A stretch of DNA of 55,025 nucleotides from Rhodobacterales bacterium (GCA_021155205.1 JAJNPS010000046.1:1-55025), one strand, 5' to 3'. Positions 6,422 to 15,024 are shown, counted from the first letter of the stretch. A program made the numbers and translations. Notes: a model not told the origin generated them from the sequence alone.

Positions 6422-7783
6422 ATGGCATCGGCTGCAGAACAAATGGCGGCAAACCTCAGCTGGGGGGCGCTGGGCAAGGCGACCGACCTGCGGGCGCGCA
6501 TCTTTTTCACCATCGGCCTTCTGATCATCTATCGCCTTGGCACCTATATCCCGGTACCGGGTATCGACGGCGATGCGCTGCGCCAGTTCATGGAGCGTGC
6601 GGGGCAGGGTCTTGGCGGCATGCTGAACCTGTTCACCGGCGGCGCGATCAGCCGGATGGGCATCTTTGCCCTGGGAATCATGCCCTATATCTCGGCCTCG
6701 ATCATCGTGCAGTTGCTGGGGTCCATGTATGCGCCCTGGCAGGCCCTGAAGAAAGAGGGCGAGGCGGGCCGCAAGAAGCTGAACCAGTACACGCGCTATG
6801 GCACGGTCGCTCTTGCGATATTTCAGGCTTACGGCGTCGCGGTATCGCTTCAGGGCGGAGGCCTTGCGCATTCGCCCGGGCCGTTCTTTATCGCATCCAG
6901 CGTGATCACCCTGGTCGGCGGCACCTTGTTCCTGATGTGGATCGGCGAACAGATCACGGCGCGCGGCATCGGCAATGGTGTATCGCTGATCATTTTCGTC
7001 GGCATCGTGGCCGAAATCCCCGCAGCCATCGCGCAATTCTTTGCCCAAGGGCGGTCGGGTGCCTTGTCCACGCCGGTCATCCTTGGCGTCATCGTCATGG
7101 TGGTCGCGGTGATCTGCTTTGTCGTGTTCATGGAACGCGCCCTGCGCAAGATCCACATCCAGTATCCCCGCCGCCAGGTCGGCATGAAGGTCTATGACGG
7201 CGGGTCGTCGCACCTGCCGATCAAGGTCAACCCTGCAGGCGTGATCCCGGCGATCTTTGCCTCGTCGATCCTGCTGTTGCCGACGACCATCGGCACATTC
7301 TCGGGCGGTGGCAGCAACCCGGTGTTTTCCTTTATCGCCGCCTATATGAGCAACGGCCAACCGTTGCACATGCTGTTTCTGGCGCTGATGATCGTGTTCT
7401 TCAGCTATTTCTATACGTTGAACGTGTCGTTCAAGGTTGATGAAGTCGCTGAAAACCTCAAGAACCAGAACGGGTTCATCCCCGGTATCCGCCCCGGCAA
7501 AAAATCCGAGGAGTATCTGCAGTACGTCGTGGTCCGCATCCTGGTGCTTGGTTCGGCCTATCTTGTGGCGGTGTCGCTGCTGCCCGAGTTCCTGATTGCC
7601 AGGGTCGGCCTGCCATTCTACTTTGGCGGCACGTCGGTGCTGATTGTGGTGTCGGTCACGATGGATACCATCCAGCAGATCCAGTCGCATCTTCTGGCGC
7701 ATCAATATGAAGGCCTGATCGAGAAATCGCAGTTGCGCAGCAAGAAACGCACGACCACGCCCAAGGCCCCGGCCCGGCGCTAG
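6422..7783 (+). CDS. secY: protein translocase subunit SecY
   Basis: The channel subunit of the SecYEG complex in the inner membrane, 453 residues from ATG 6422 (AAAGG upstream). An open frame begins at 6308 but the extra 38 residues are not SecY-like. Ten hydrophobic segments are visible. Signatures include the N-terminal RIFFTIGLLIIYRLGTYIPVPG, the plug-region GGAISRMGIFALGIMPYISASI, and the cytosolic loop GIRPGKKSEEYLQYV that contacts SecA and ribosomes. The stop is 5 bases before adk. Confidence 0.98.
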   Translation: MASAAEQMAANLSWGALGKATDLRARIFFTIGLLIIYRLGTYIPVPGIDGDALRQFMERAGQGLGGMLNLFTGGAISRMGIFALGIMPYISASIIVQLLGSMYAPWQALKKEGEAGRKKLNQYTRYGTVALAIFQAYGVAVSLQGGGLAHSPGPFFIASSVITLVGGTLFLMWIGEQITARGIGNGVSLIIFVGIVAEIPAAIAQFFAQGRSGALSTPVILGVIVMVVAVICFVVFMERALRKIHIQYPRRQVGMKVYDGGSSHLPIKVNPAGVIPAIFASSILLLPTTIGTFSGGGSNPVFSFIAAYMSNGQPLHMLFLALMIVFFSYFYTLNVSFKVDEVAENLKNQNGFIPGIRPGKKSEEYLQYVVVRILVLGSAYLVAVSLLPEFLIARVGLPFYFGGTSVLIVVSVTMDTIQQIQSHLLAHQYEGLIEKSQLRSKKRTTTPKAPARR

Positions 7784-7788
7784 CATCA

Positions 7789-8439
7789 ATGGCCAACATC
7801 ATCCTTTTGGGCCCCCCGGGTGCGGGCAAAGGCACCCAAGCCAAACGGCTGGTCGATGAACGGCGCATGGTGCAGCTTTCAACCGGCGACATGCTGAAAG
7901 AGGCGATTGCCAGGGGTACCGACCTTGGCAAGCGCGTCGAGGGCATCATGGCGCGCGGCGAACTGGTCACGGATGACATCGTGATCGGCCTGATAGAGGA
8001 CAAGATTGCCGAAGGCACCGACGGCGGCCTGATCTTCGACGGCTTTCCGCGAACCCTGAAGCAGGCGGATGCGCTGGGCGAGATGTTGTCGCGCAAGGGT
8101 CTGTCCCTGGATGCCGTGATTGAGATGCAGGTCGATGATGCGGCACTGGTAGCCCGCATTTCGGGCCGTTTTACCTGCGGCAACTGCGGTGCGGTCTATC
8201 ACGACCGGACCAGACCCACCAAGGTCGCGGGCATCTGCGATGTCTGCGGCAGCCACGACCTGCGCCGCCGCGCCGACGACAATGCCGACGCGCTGAAGAC
8301 CCGCCTGATGGAATACTACAAGAAAACCTCGCCCCTGGTCGGCTATTATTATGCCAGGGGCCAGCTTGCGACCGTGGACGGATTGGCGGAAATGGACACG
8401 GTCGGGGCCGCCATTGCGAAAGTTCTTGACAGAGGTTGA
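7789..8439 (+). CDS. adk: adenylate kinase, zinc-type LID
   Basis: Converts ATP + AMP to 2 ADP. 216 residues. The P-loop GPPGAGKGT is at residues 8-16 and the AMP-binding FDGFPRT at about 83-89. The long LID carries four cysteines (130, 133, 150, 153) spaced as a structural zinc site, as in Gram-positive and many alphaproteobacterial enzymes. It follows secY by five bases in the classical secY-adk order. Its 3' end is followed by the rpsM promoter region. Confidence 0.98.
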   Translation: MANIILLGPPGAGKGTQAKRLVDERRMVQLSTGDMLKEAIARGTDLGKRVEGIMARGELVTDDIVIGLIEDKIAEGTDGGLIFDGFPRTLKQADALGEMLSRKGLSLDAVIEMQVDDAALVARISGRFTCGNCGAVYHDRTRPTKVAGICDVCGSHDLRRRADDNADALKTRLMEYYKKTSPLVGYYYARGQLATVDGLAEMDTVGAAIAKVLDRG

Positions 8440-8457
8440 GAATCTCTTTTCGCACCC

Positions 8458-8486
8458 TTGACGGGGGTGGCAAAAACCCATAGGTC
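8458..8486 (+). promoter_or_regulatory. candidate promoter of the alpha (rpsM) gene group
   Basis: TTGACG at 8458-8463 and TAGGTC at 8481-8486 with a 17-base spacer lie in the 181-base gap between adk and rpsM. The TAGGTC -10 recurs in front of the SDR-photolyase pair (37637-37642, minus strand). It implies a leader of about 130 bases before rpsM. Confidence 0.45.
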
Positions 8487-8620
8487 ACGGCGTCCTGCGG
8501 CGGAATCGCCTGTCAGGATTTCCCCTTGCGGGAAGAGTTTTCGCGGGTTCCTCCGGGCGCTGGCGAAGTTGTGAAAAAAGGTTCTGGAATCACGGAACCG
8601 CAACAGAAAAGGACATACGC

Positions 8621-8989
8621 GTGGCACGTATTGCTGGCGTCAACATCCCGACCGCAAAGCGCATTCCCATCGCGCTTACCTACATCACCGGGATCGGCCC
8701 GAACATCGCGGGTCAGATTTGCACCGCGCTGAAGATCGACCAGTCGCGCCGCGTCAACCAGTTGAGCGACGCCGAAGTGCTGGCGATCCGCGAATACATC
8801 GACGCGAACCTGACCGTCGAGGGCGACCTGCGCCGCGAAGTGAGCATGAACATCAAGCGTCTGATGGACCTTGGCTGCTATCGTGGCTTGCGCCACCGCA
8901 AGGGCCTGCCGGTCCGTGGCCAGCGCACCCATACCAACGCCCGCACCCGCAAAGGCCCCGCAAAGGCCATTGCCGGCAAGAAGAAATAA
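8621..8989 (+). CDS. rpsM: 30S ribosomal protein S13 (GTG start)
   Basis: 122 residues. The protein reads MARIAGVNIPTAKRIPIAL from a GTG codon, with AAAAGGA upstream, so the GTG start is confident. Helix-turn motifs include TYITGIG at residues 19-25 and the C-terminal GLPVRGQRTHTNARTRKG that contacts tRNA in the P-site and the L5 bridge. It begins the rpsM-rpsK-rpoA-rplQ group. Confidence 0.98.
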   Translation: MARIAGVNIPTAKRIPIALTYITGIGPNIAGQICTALKIDQSRRVNQLSDAEVLAIREYIDANLTVEGDLRREVSMNIKRLMDLGCYRGLRHRKGLPVRGQRTHTNARTRKGPAKAIAGKKK

Positions 8990-9001
8990 GGGGGCTGCGA
9001 G

Positions 9002-9397
9002 ATGGCACGCGAGACCAAAACCACCCGCACCAAGAAAAAAGAACGCAAGAACATCGCCGCCGGCGTGGCGCATGTCAATTCGTCCTTCAACAACACCAAG
9101 ATCCTGATTTCGGACGTGCAGGGCAACGCGATTGCCTGGTCGTCGTCGGGGACCATGGGGTTCAAGGGCAGCCGCAAATCCACCCCCTATGCCGCCCAGA
9201 TGGCGGCCGAGGATGCCGGGCGCAAGGCGCAGGAACACGGCGTGAAAACGCTGGAAGTCGAAGTGCAGGGCCCGGGCTCGGGACGCGAATCCGCGCTGCG
9301 TGCTCTGGCTGCTGTCGGGTTCAACATCACCTCGATCCGTGATGTGACCCCGCTTGCGCACAATGGCTGCCGTCCGCCAAAGCGCCGCCGCGTCTAA
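9002..9397 (+). CDS. rpsK: 30S ribosomal protein S11
   Basis: 131 residues with a lysine-rich N-terminus, AHVNSSFNNTKILISD around residues 22-37 and the C-terminal DVTPLAHNGCRPPKRRRV that marks S11. It forms part of the 30S platform and contacts mRNA upstream of the P-site. The spacing to rpsM is 12 bases. A 121-base gap with no obvious element precedes rpoA. Confidence 0.98.
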   Translation: MARETKTTRTKKKERKNIAAGVAHVNSSFNNTKILISDVQGNAIAWSSSGTMGFKGSRKSTPYAAQMAAEDAGRKAQEHGVKTLEVEVQGPGSGRESALRALAAVGFNITSIRDVTPLAHNGCRPPKRRRV

Positions 9398-9518
9398 GAC
9401 CAGAAGAACAGGGCCAGACTGCGCCATCGGGTGCGGTCTGGCTTGATGCATTGATACGATCCTCGGGCGCCGCTTTCCTTGGGACCATGGGTGAGGCGGC
9501 AAGAATGGAGGCGACAGA

Positions 9519-10535
9519 ATGATCCATAAGAACTGGCAGGAAATTATCAAGCCGACGCAACTGGTTGTAAAACCGGGTGCAGATGCGGCCCGGTCGGCCA
9601 CGGTGATTGCCGAACCGCTGGAGCGCGGCTTTGGCCTGACCCTCGGCAATGCGTTGCGCCGCGTGCTGATGTCGTCGCTGCAGGGTGCCGCGATTACGTC
9701 CGTGCAGATCGACAACGTCCTGCACGAGTTTTCGAGCGTTCCCGGCGTACGCGAGGATGTCACCGACATCGTGCTGAACCTAAAAGGCGTCAGTCTGAAA
9801 ATGGACGTCGAGGGGCCAAAACGCCTGTCGGTTTCCGCCAAGGGTCCGGGAGTCGTCACGGCGGCCGACATTTCGGAATCCAGCGGGATCGAGGTTCTGA
9901 ACCGCGACCACGTTATCTGCCACCTCGACGATGGCGCCGACGTGTTCATGGAACTCACGGTCAATACCGGCAAGGGCTATGTCGCTGCCGACAAGAACCG
10001 CCCCGAAGATGCGCCGATCGGCCTGATCCCGATCGACGCGATCTATTCGCCGGTCAAGAAGGTCAGCTATGAGGTCACGCCGACCCGCGAGGGCCAGGTG
10101 CTGGACTATGACAAGCTGACGATGAAGGTCGAAACCGACGGCAGCCTGACCCCGGATGACGCCGTGGCCTATGCTGCGCGTATCCTGCAGGACCAGTTGT
10201 CGATCTTTGTGAACTTTGACGAACCCGAAAGCGCCAAGCTGGGCGAGGTCGATGCGGGCCTTGAATTCAACCCGCTTCTGCTCAAGAAAGTCGACGAGCT
10301 GGAACTTTCGGTCCGGTCCGCCAACTGCCTGAAGAACGACAACATCGTCTATATCGGCGATCTGATCCAGAAGACCGAAGCAGAAATGCTGCGCACCCCG
10401 AACTTTGGCCGCAAGTCCCTGAACGAGATCAAGGAAGTGTTGTCGGGCATGGGCCTGCATCTCGGCATGGACGTCGAGGACTGGCCGCCAGAGAACATCG
10501 AGGACCTCGCGAAACGGTTCGAAGACCAGTTTTGA
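9519..10535 (+). CDS. rpoA: DNA-directed RNA polymerase alpha subunit
   Basis: 338 residues, full length. The N-terminal assembly domain shows ERGFGLTLGNALRRVLMSSLQGAAIT around residues 31-56 (given here only as landmarks ERGFGLTLGNALRR and VLMSSLQG). The C-terminal domain (from about 250) carries ELSVRSANCLKNDNI and RTPNFGRKSLNEIKE, the helix-hairpin surfaces that bind UP elements and activators. Alpha dimerises to nucleate core enzyme. It sits between rpsK and rplQ as expected. Confidence 0.99.
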   Translation: MIHKNWQEIIKPTQLVVKPGADAARSATVIAEPLERGFGLTLGNALRRVLMSSLQGAAITSVQIDNVLHEFSSVPGVREDVTDIVLNLKGVSLKMDVEGPKRLSVSAKGPGVVTAADISESSGIEVLNRDHVICHLDDGADVFMELTVNTGKGYVAADKNRPEDAPIGLIPIDAIYSPVKKVSYEVTPTREGQVLDYDKLTMKVETDGSLTPDDAVAYAARILQDQLSIFVNFDEPESAKLGEVDAGLEFNPLLLKKVDELELSVRSANCLKNDNIVYIGDLIQKTEAEMLRTPNFGRKSLNEIKEVLSGMGLHLGMDVEDWPPENIEDLAKRFEDQF

Positions 10536-10540
10536 TACGT

Positions 10541-10590
10541 GCGGCGGGGTGAAACCCCGCCCTGAGTAGGGTGGGGTTCGACCCGCCGCC
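10541..10590 (+). repeat. nested palindromic repeat between rpoA and rplQ (copy 2 of the dispersed repeat)
   Basis: An inner hairpin GCGGGGT-GAA-ACCCCGC (10544-10560) is followed by GTAGGGTGGGGTTCGACCC and GCCGCC (10567-10590). The outer arms GCGGCGGG (10541-10548) and CCCGCCGC (10582-10589) also pair. The second half is the plus-strand equivalent of 5641-5664. It is transcribed between rpoA and rplQ and could stabilise or process the message. Confidence 0.65.
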
Positions 10591-10699
10591 TGAAAAATGC
10601 CCGGACAGCCGGGGAATATTCGGGGAGCAATCCCCCAAGGTGAGCGGGGTCCCGTGATGGCCCCGCCGGACAAAGCAAAATGAATGTCAGGAGACGATC

Positions 10700-11119
10700 A
10701 TGAACCACGGAAGCGGCTATCGCCGTCTGAACCGCACCCACGAACACCGCAAGGCGATGTTCGCCAACATGTGCGGCAGCCTCATCGAGCATGAGCAGAT
10801 CAAGACCACCCTGCCCAAGGCCAAGGAACTCAAGCCGATCATCGAAAAGCTGATCACGCTGGCAAAGCGCGGCGATCTGCATGCGCGCCGCCAGGCCCAT
10901 GCGCAGCTAAAGCAGGACATGCACACCGCGCGCCTGTTTGAAATCCTCGGGCCCCGCTACAAGGACCGTCAGGGTGGCTATGTCCGCGTTCTGAAGGCCG
11001 GTTTCCGCTATGGTGACATGGCCCCGATGGCGATCATCGAGTTTGTCGACCGTGATACGTCCGCCAAAGGTGCCGCCGACCACGCCCGCACCGCCGCCGA
11101 GGACGCCGCTGAGGCGTAA
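10700..11119 (+). CDS. rplQ: 50S ribosomal protein L17
   Basis: 139 residues. The N-terminus MNHGSGYRRLNRTHEHRKAM is the L17 signature. It is followed by LIEHEQIKTTLPKAKELKPIIE, split across residues 25-46, and the C-terminal GYVRVLKAGFRYGDMAPMAIIE. An alanine-rich tail extends past the conserved core. It is the last gene of the ribosomal cluster and is followed by a good terminator. Confidence 0.98.
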   Translation: MNHGSGYRRLNRTHEHRKAMFANMCGSLIEHEQIKTTLPKAKELKPIIEKLITLAKRGDLHARRQAHAQLKQDMHTARLFEILGPRYKDRQGGYVRVLKAGFRYGDMAPMAIIEFVDRDTSAKGAADHARTAAEDAAEA

Positions 11120-11140
11120 GCACCGGCGAATGACCCATTC

Positions 11141-11182
11141 AAGGGCCCGCTTTCCGTGAAGGGGAGGCGGGCCTTTTGCTTT
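11141..11182 (+). terminator. intrinsic terminator after rplQ
   Basis: AAGGGCCCGC (11141-11150) pairs with GCGGGCCTTT (11167-11176) with one G-T pair, followed by TTTTGCTTTT. This is a classical rho-independent shape and ends the rpsM-rplQ transcript. Confidence 0.8.
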
Positions 11183-11227
11183 TCTCGGCCCCTCGCGCCC
11201 GGTCGAATTTGGATGTCAGCGCGTCCT

Positions 11228-11255
11228 TTCGCAGCAGACCACAACTGATTAGGCT
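11228..11255 (+). promoter_or_regulatory. candidate rarA promoter that would give a leaderless mRNA
   Basis: TAGGCT at 11250-11255 lies seven bases before the rarA ATG, with a weak TTCGCA 16 bases upstream. The predicted transcription start would be the A of the ATG itself, and no ribosome site is present. TAGGCT is also the -10 candidate of the EEP-family gene at 37733. Confidence 0.35.
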
Positions 11256-11261
11256 GCCCTC

Positions 11262-12581
11262 ATGACCGACCTGTTCGACAGAGGTGCCGCAAAGCCCGAC
11301 GACGCGCCGCGTCCGTTGGCCGACCGGCTGCGGCCCAAGACCCTTTCCGAGGTGATCGGCCAGGAAAAGGTGCTGTCGCGCGATGGCCCCCTGGGCGCGA
11401 TGCTGGCGGCGAAAAGCCTGACGTCAATTGTCTTCTGGGGTCCGCCGGGCGTCGGAAAGACCACCATTGCGCGGCTGCTGGCAGCAGAAACCGATTTGAC
11501 CTTCGTGCAGATCAGCGCAATTTTCTCGGGCGTGGCTGACCTGCGCAAGGTGTTCGACACCGCGCGCGCCCGCCGCGGCAACGGGCGCGGCACGCTGCTT
11601 TTCGTCGACGAGATCCACCGGTTCAACAAGGCGCAGCAGGACGGATTCCTGCCCTACATGGAGGATGGCACGATCCTCCTGGTCGGGGCCACGACGGAAA
11701 ACCCCTCGTTCGAGTTGAACGCCGCGCTCCTTTCCCGCGCGCAGGTGATCGTGCTGGAACGGCTGTCGCCTGCCGACCTCGAACGATTGGCGCAGCGGGC
11801 CGAACAGGACCTTGGCCGGGCCTTGCCGGTGACGGCGCAGGCGCGCGAGGTGCTGATCGACCTGTCGGACGGCGACGGGCGCGCCCTTCTGAACCTGATC
11901 GAACAGCTGTCGGCCTTGCCTGCCGGGGCCAAACCCCTCGGCCCCGACCAGTTGACGACGCGCCTGATGCGCCGGGCACCCAAGTTCGACAAGTCGGGCG
12001 AGGAGCACTACAACCTGATCTCTGCCTTGCACAAATCGGTGCGCGGGTCGGACCCCGATGCAGCCCTTTACTGGTTTGCCCGGATGCTGGAGGGCGGCGA
12101 GGACCCGCGGTTCCTGGCCCGCCGCATCACCCGCATGGCGGTGGAGGATATCGGGCTTGCCGATCCGCAGGCGCAGGGCCTTTGCCTTGAAGCGTGGCAG
12201 ACCTATGAGCGTCTCGGCAGCCCCGAAGGCGAACTCGCCTTGGCGCAGGCCGTGGTCTATCTGGCGCTGGCCCCCAAGTCGAACGCCGTTTACACCGCCT
12301 ACAAGGCCGCCCGTGCGATGGCACGCGAGACCGGCAGCCTGATGCCGCCGCATCACATCCTGAACGCCCCGACCAAGCTGATGAAGGGCTTGGGCTACGG
12401 TGCGGGCTATGCCTATGACCACGATCAGGAAGACGGGTTTTCGGGCCAGAACTACTTTCCCGACGGCATGAAGCGCGCGGTTCTCTACACGCCGCTGGAG
12501 CGGGGTTTTGAGCGCGAGCTGAAAAAGCGTGTCGACTACTTTGCCAAGCTCCGCGCCAGAAAGACCGCGACGCCGGACTAG
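11262..12581 (+). CDS. rarA: replication-associated recombination protein A (RarA/MgsA)
   Basis: A 439-residue AAA+ ATPase of the clamp-loader class that acts at stalled replication forks. It shows the Walker A GPPGVGKTT (residues 60-68), Walker B LLFVDEIHRF (112-121), a sensor region with LVGATTENPSFELN, and the C-terminal tetramerisation domain with PDAALYWFARMLEGGEDPRFLARR and YEPHDH-like YAYDHDQEDGFSGQNYFPD. The start ATG has no ribosome site and lies immediately after a -10-like element. The stop codon overlaps the stop of the opposing SDR gene through a shared CTAG. Confidence 0.95.
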   Translation: MTDLFDRGAAKPDDAPRPLADRLRPKTLSEVIGQEKVLSRDGPLGAMLAAKSLTSIVFWGPPGVGKTTIARLLAAETDLTFVQISAIFSGVADLRKVFDTARARRGNGRGTLLFVDEIHRFNKAQQDGFLPYMEDGTILLVGATTENPSFELNAALLSRAQVIVLERLSPADLERLAQRAEQDLGRALPVTAQAREVLIDLSDGDGRALLNLIEQLSALPAGAKPLGPDQLTTRLMRRAPKFDKSGEEHYNLISALHKSVRGSDPDAALYWFARMLEGGEDPRFLARRITRMAVEDIGLADPQAQGLCLEAWQTYERLGSPEGELALAQAVVYLALAPKSNAVYTAYKAARAMARETGSLMPPHHILNAPTKLMKGLGYGAGYAYDHDQEDGFSGQNYFPDGMKRAVLYTPLERGFERELKKRVDYFAKLRARKTATPD

Positions 12582-13309
12582 ACGTGCTGCGCGCCGTTGA
12601 CCTGAATCTCGGTGCCCGACACATAGCTCGACTGGTCCGAACACAAAAACCAGATCACATCCGCGATTTCGCGCGTCAGACCCAGCCGACGCATCGGGAT
12701 GTTCTTCACGATCTCGTCCGTCCCCGGTGACAGGATCGCGGTATCGACCTCACCCGGCGCGATGGCATTCACCCGCACGCCCAATGGTCCGAAGTCATGC
12801 GCCATTTCGCGGGTCAGCGCCGCCAGCGCCGCCTTGGACGTCGAATAGGCCGCCCCCGCGAACGGATGCACCCGCGACCCCGCGATAGAGGTCACGTTGA
12901 CGATGGCCCCCCGGGCCGCGACGAGTTCCGTCTGCAGGCCCCGCGCCAGGATCACGCTGGCAAAGAAATTGACATGAAACACCTGTCCCCAGGTCCGCAG
13001 GTCGGTGTCGAGCGTCGAGAGCCGCGCACCTTGCGCACCCTTTGGGCTGATCCCGGCATTGTTGACCAACGCATGAACCAGTCCGCCGACCTTGTCCTTG
13101 ATCGTCTCGATTGCCGCGATGGTCTTGTTGGGGTCGGCGAGGTCGATCTGGATATGGTTGTCCTCGCCCCCCGGCCAGGGGCAGCGTGGATCAAAGGGCT
13201 GCCGCGAGCAGGTCAGGACGCGCCAGCCCTCGGCCCCGAACCGCTTGACCGCGGCATGGCCGATGCCGCGGCTGGCCCCGGTCAGGACAAGGTTTTTCTG
13301 GTCGGGCAT
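12578..13309 (-). CDS. short-chain dehydrogenase/reductase
   Basis: 243 residues of the classical SDR fold: TGASRGIG cofactor loop at 10-17, NNAG at 83-86, catalytic Ser in VTSIAG near 141 and YSTSK with Tyr155 and Lys159. It is likely NAD(P)H-dependent, but the substrate cannot be told. The ATG at 13309 has GAGGAG upstream; a longer open frame up to 13567 overlaps argB and is rejected. It converges on rarA with overlapping stops and diverges from argB, sharing a 116-base promoter region. Confidence 0.9.
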   Translation of the reverse strand: MPDQKNLVLTGASRGIGHAAVKRFGAEGWRVLTCSRQPFDPRCPWPGGEDNHIQIDLADPNKTIAAIETIKDKVGGLVHALVNNAGISPKGAQGARLSTLDTDLRTWGQVFHVNFFASVILARGLQTELVAARGAIVNVTSIAGSRVHPFAGAAYSTSKAALAALTREMAHDFGPLGVRVNAIAPGEVDTAILSPGTDEIVKNIPMRRLGLTREIADVIWFLCSDQSSYVSGTEIQVNGAQHV

Positions 13310-13331
13310 GGTGTGTCTCCTCTTTCTCAAA

Positions 13332-13360
13332 ACCTTACTGTTTCTGTCGGTATTTGGCAA
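13332..13360 (-). promoter_or_regulatory. candidate promoter for the SDR gene
   Basis: On the minus strand TTGCCA (13355-13360) and TAAGGT (13332-13337) are separated by 17 bases, about 23 bases upstream of the SDR start. Confidence 0.35.
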
Positions 13361-13372
13361 GATGATCGCCGC

Positions 13373-13400
13373 TTGGCAGGGCCGCACAAAGGCGTTAATT
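13373..13400 (+). promoter_or_regulatory. candidate promoter for argB
   Basis: TTGGCA (13373-13378) and TTAATT (13395-13400) are 16 bases apart, 25 bases upstream of the argB ATG. It sits head to head with the SDR promoter candidate. Confidence 0.35.
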
Positions 13401-13425
13401 CGGCTTGACCCCTGGAGGGACCCCG

Positions 13426-14325
13426 ATGAAGCAGCAGACCCTGACCATGCAAGACGCCATGAACACCGCCAAGATGCTGTCCGAGGCGCTGCCCTACCTT
13501 CAGCGTTATGGCGATGCCGTGGTGGTGGTGAAGTTTGGCGGCAACGCGATGGGCGATGATGCCGCAATGGCGGAATTTGCCCGCGACATCGTGCTGATGC
13601 GGCAGGTCGGCGTAAACCCGGTCGTGGTCCATGGCGGCGGGCCGATGATCAACGAGATGCTGGAAAAGCTGGGGATCAAGTCCACCTTCGTGCGCGGCAA
13701 GCGGGTGACGGACAAGGCCACCGTGCAGGTGGTGGAGATGATCCTGTCGGGGCTGGTAAACAAGCGCATCGTGCAGGCGATCATGGATGCCGGGGGCCGC
13801 GCGGTCGGCATATCCGGCAAGGATGACGACCTTATGGTGTGCGAGGTCGATGACCCGGAACTGGGTTTCGTGGGCCGTCCGGTGGAGATGAACGTGCAGG
13901 TGCTGCGGGACTTGTATGCCGCGGGGATCATTCCGGTGGTGGCGCCCGTGGCGACGGGGATGGCGGACAACGAGACGTTCAACGTCAATGGCGACACCGC
14001 GGCGGGGGCGATCGCGGGGGCGCTGCAGGCGGACCGTCTGCTTCTTTTGACCGATGTGGCGGGCGTGAAGAATGCCGAAGGTCAGGTGATGACCCAGATC
14101 ACACCCGAGGAAATCCGCCAGATGACGGCCGATGGCGTGATCGCGGGCGGCATGATCCCCAAGACGGAAACCGCGCTGAAGGCGCTGGCCGAGGGCGTGC
14201 GGGCGGTGACGATCCTTGATGGGCGCATTCCAAATGCCTGCTTGCTGGAATTGTTCACCGACCATGGTGCCGGGTCGCAGATCCGGTCCACCACGCCCCG
14301 CGTGAAACCGCGCGTCCGGCGCTGA
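13426..14325 (+). CDS. argB: acetylglutamate kinase
   Basis: Phosphorylates N-acetylglutamate, the second step of arginine synthesis. 299 residues. Landmarks are KFGGNAMGD (about 36-44), the VVHGGGPMINEML loop (about 67-79) that binds the substrate, an internal GGRAVGISGKD segment, and FNVNGDTAAGAIAGAL with LLLLTDVAGV in the ATP side. The N-terminal helix (TMQDAMNTAKMLSEALPYLQRY) suggests the arginine-inhibited hexameric class. The ATG at 13426 follows GGAGGGA; a TTG at 13405 is less likely. Confidence 0.97.
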   Translation: MKQQTLTMQDAMNTAKMLSEALPYLQRYGDAVVVVKFGGNAMGDDAAMAEFARDIVLMRQVGVNPVVVHGGGPMINEMLEKLGIKSTFVRGKRVTDKATVQVVEMILSGLVNKRIVQAIMDAGGRAVGISGKDDDLMVCEVDDPELGFVGRPVEMNVQVLRDLYAAGIIPVVAPVATGMADNETFNVNGDTAAGAIAGALQADRLLLLTDVAGVKNAEGQVMTQITPEEIRQMTADGVIAGGMIPKTETALKALAEGVRAVTILDGRIPNACLLELFTDHGAGSQIRSTTPRVKPRVRR

Positions 14326-14334
14326 GGGCGATGC

Positions 14335-14366
14335 CTCTGGCGGGGATATTTGGGCAGTCAGAAAGG
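14335..14366 (+). repeat. dispersed intergenic repeat (GCGGGGATATTTG type), copy 1
   Basis: GGCGGGGATATTTGGGCAGTCAGAAAGG lies between argB and the next gene (given as GCGGGGATATTTG and CAGTCAGAAAGG blocks). A near copy is at 43202-43228 before the MATE gene. In both cases the AAAGG at the end serves as the ribosome site of the next gene. Confidence 0.6.
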
Positions 14367-14373
14367 GTGTCGG

Positions 14374-15024
14374 TTGGGTGATCTGACGCTGGAGGGGTTG
14401 GTCGCACGGCTGGAGCCTCATCGGCTGGCGGTCCTGGGCGGGTTTTTTTGTGACGGCGATCCCGACCTGCCCAAGGGCACGCGGGTGCTGGTGCTGATCG
14501 GCCCGGCAGAACCCGGCTACTGGGACCATGTGACATCACAATCCGAATGGGGTGGGCCTGATCCCGTCGACCGTTGGTCGCGGCGGGTGATCGGGCAGGT
14601 CGCCTGCGACATCGGGGCCAAGGCGCTGTTTCCGTTCGGCGGGCCGCCCTGGCATCCGTTCCATCACTGGGCGCTGAAGACTGGGCGGGCGTGGGACAGT
14701 CCGGTGCGGTTGCTGGTTCATGCGGATGAGGGGTTGATGGTCAGCTTTCGCGGGGCGCTGGCGTTGAAGGATCTGGTCGACCTTCCGGCCCCGGCGGCCC
14801 GACCGTGCGACGGCTGTGCCAAGCCCTGTCTGACCGCCTGTCCTGTGGGGGCACTGACCGGGCAAGGCTACGATCTGCCCCGTTGTCACTTCTTTCTCGA
14901 CACCGCTTCGGGACAGGACTGCATGGACCGGGGCTGTGCCGTCCGGCGCGCTTGCCCGCTGTCGCAGACCTATGCAAGGATGCCTGACCATTCCGCCTAT
15001 CACATGAGGCAGTTCCACAGATGA
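14374..15024 (+). CDS. QueG-like ferredoxin-type iron-sulfur protein
   Basis: About 216 residues from a TTG at 14374, placed 7 bases after AAAGG; no ATG is available near the start, so the start is a best guess. The C-terminal half carries CDGCAKPCLTACPVGAL, a ferredoxin CxxCxxxCxxxCP pattern, and then further cysteines ending in DRGCAVRRACPLSQTY. This resembles the iron-sulfur part of epoxyqueuosine reductase, but the protein lacks the full length and C-terminal HEAT region of QueG. The role is unknown. Its stop overlaps the next ATG (ATGA), suggesting coupling. Confidence 0.75.
   Translation: MGDLTLEGLVARLEPHRLAVLGGFFCDGDPDLPKGTRVLVLIGPAEPGYWDHVTSQSEWGGPDPVDRWSRRVIGQVACDIGAKALFPFGGPPWHPFHHWALKTGRAWDSPVRLLVHADEGLMVSFRGALALKDLVDLPAPAARPCDGCAKPCLTACPVGALTGQGYDLPRCHFFLDTASGQDCMDRGCAVRRACPLSQTYARMPDHSAYHMRQFHR

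Noticed and set aside
13310..13567. N-terminal extension of the SDR gene
   Set aside because: It overlaps argB on the other strand and the SDR fold begins at MPDQKNLVLTG, with GAGGAG just upstream.
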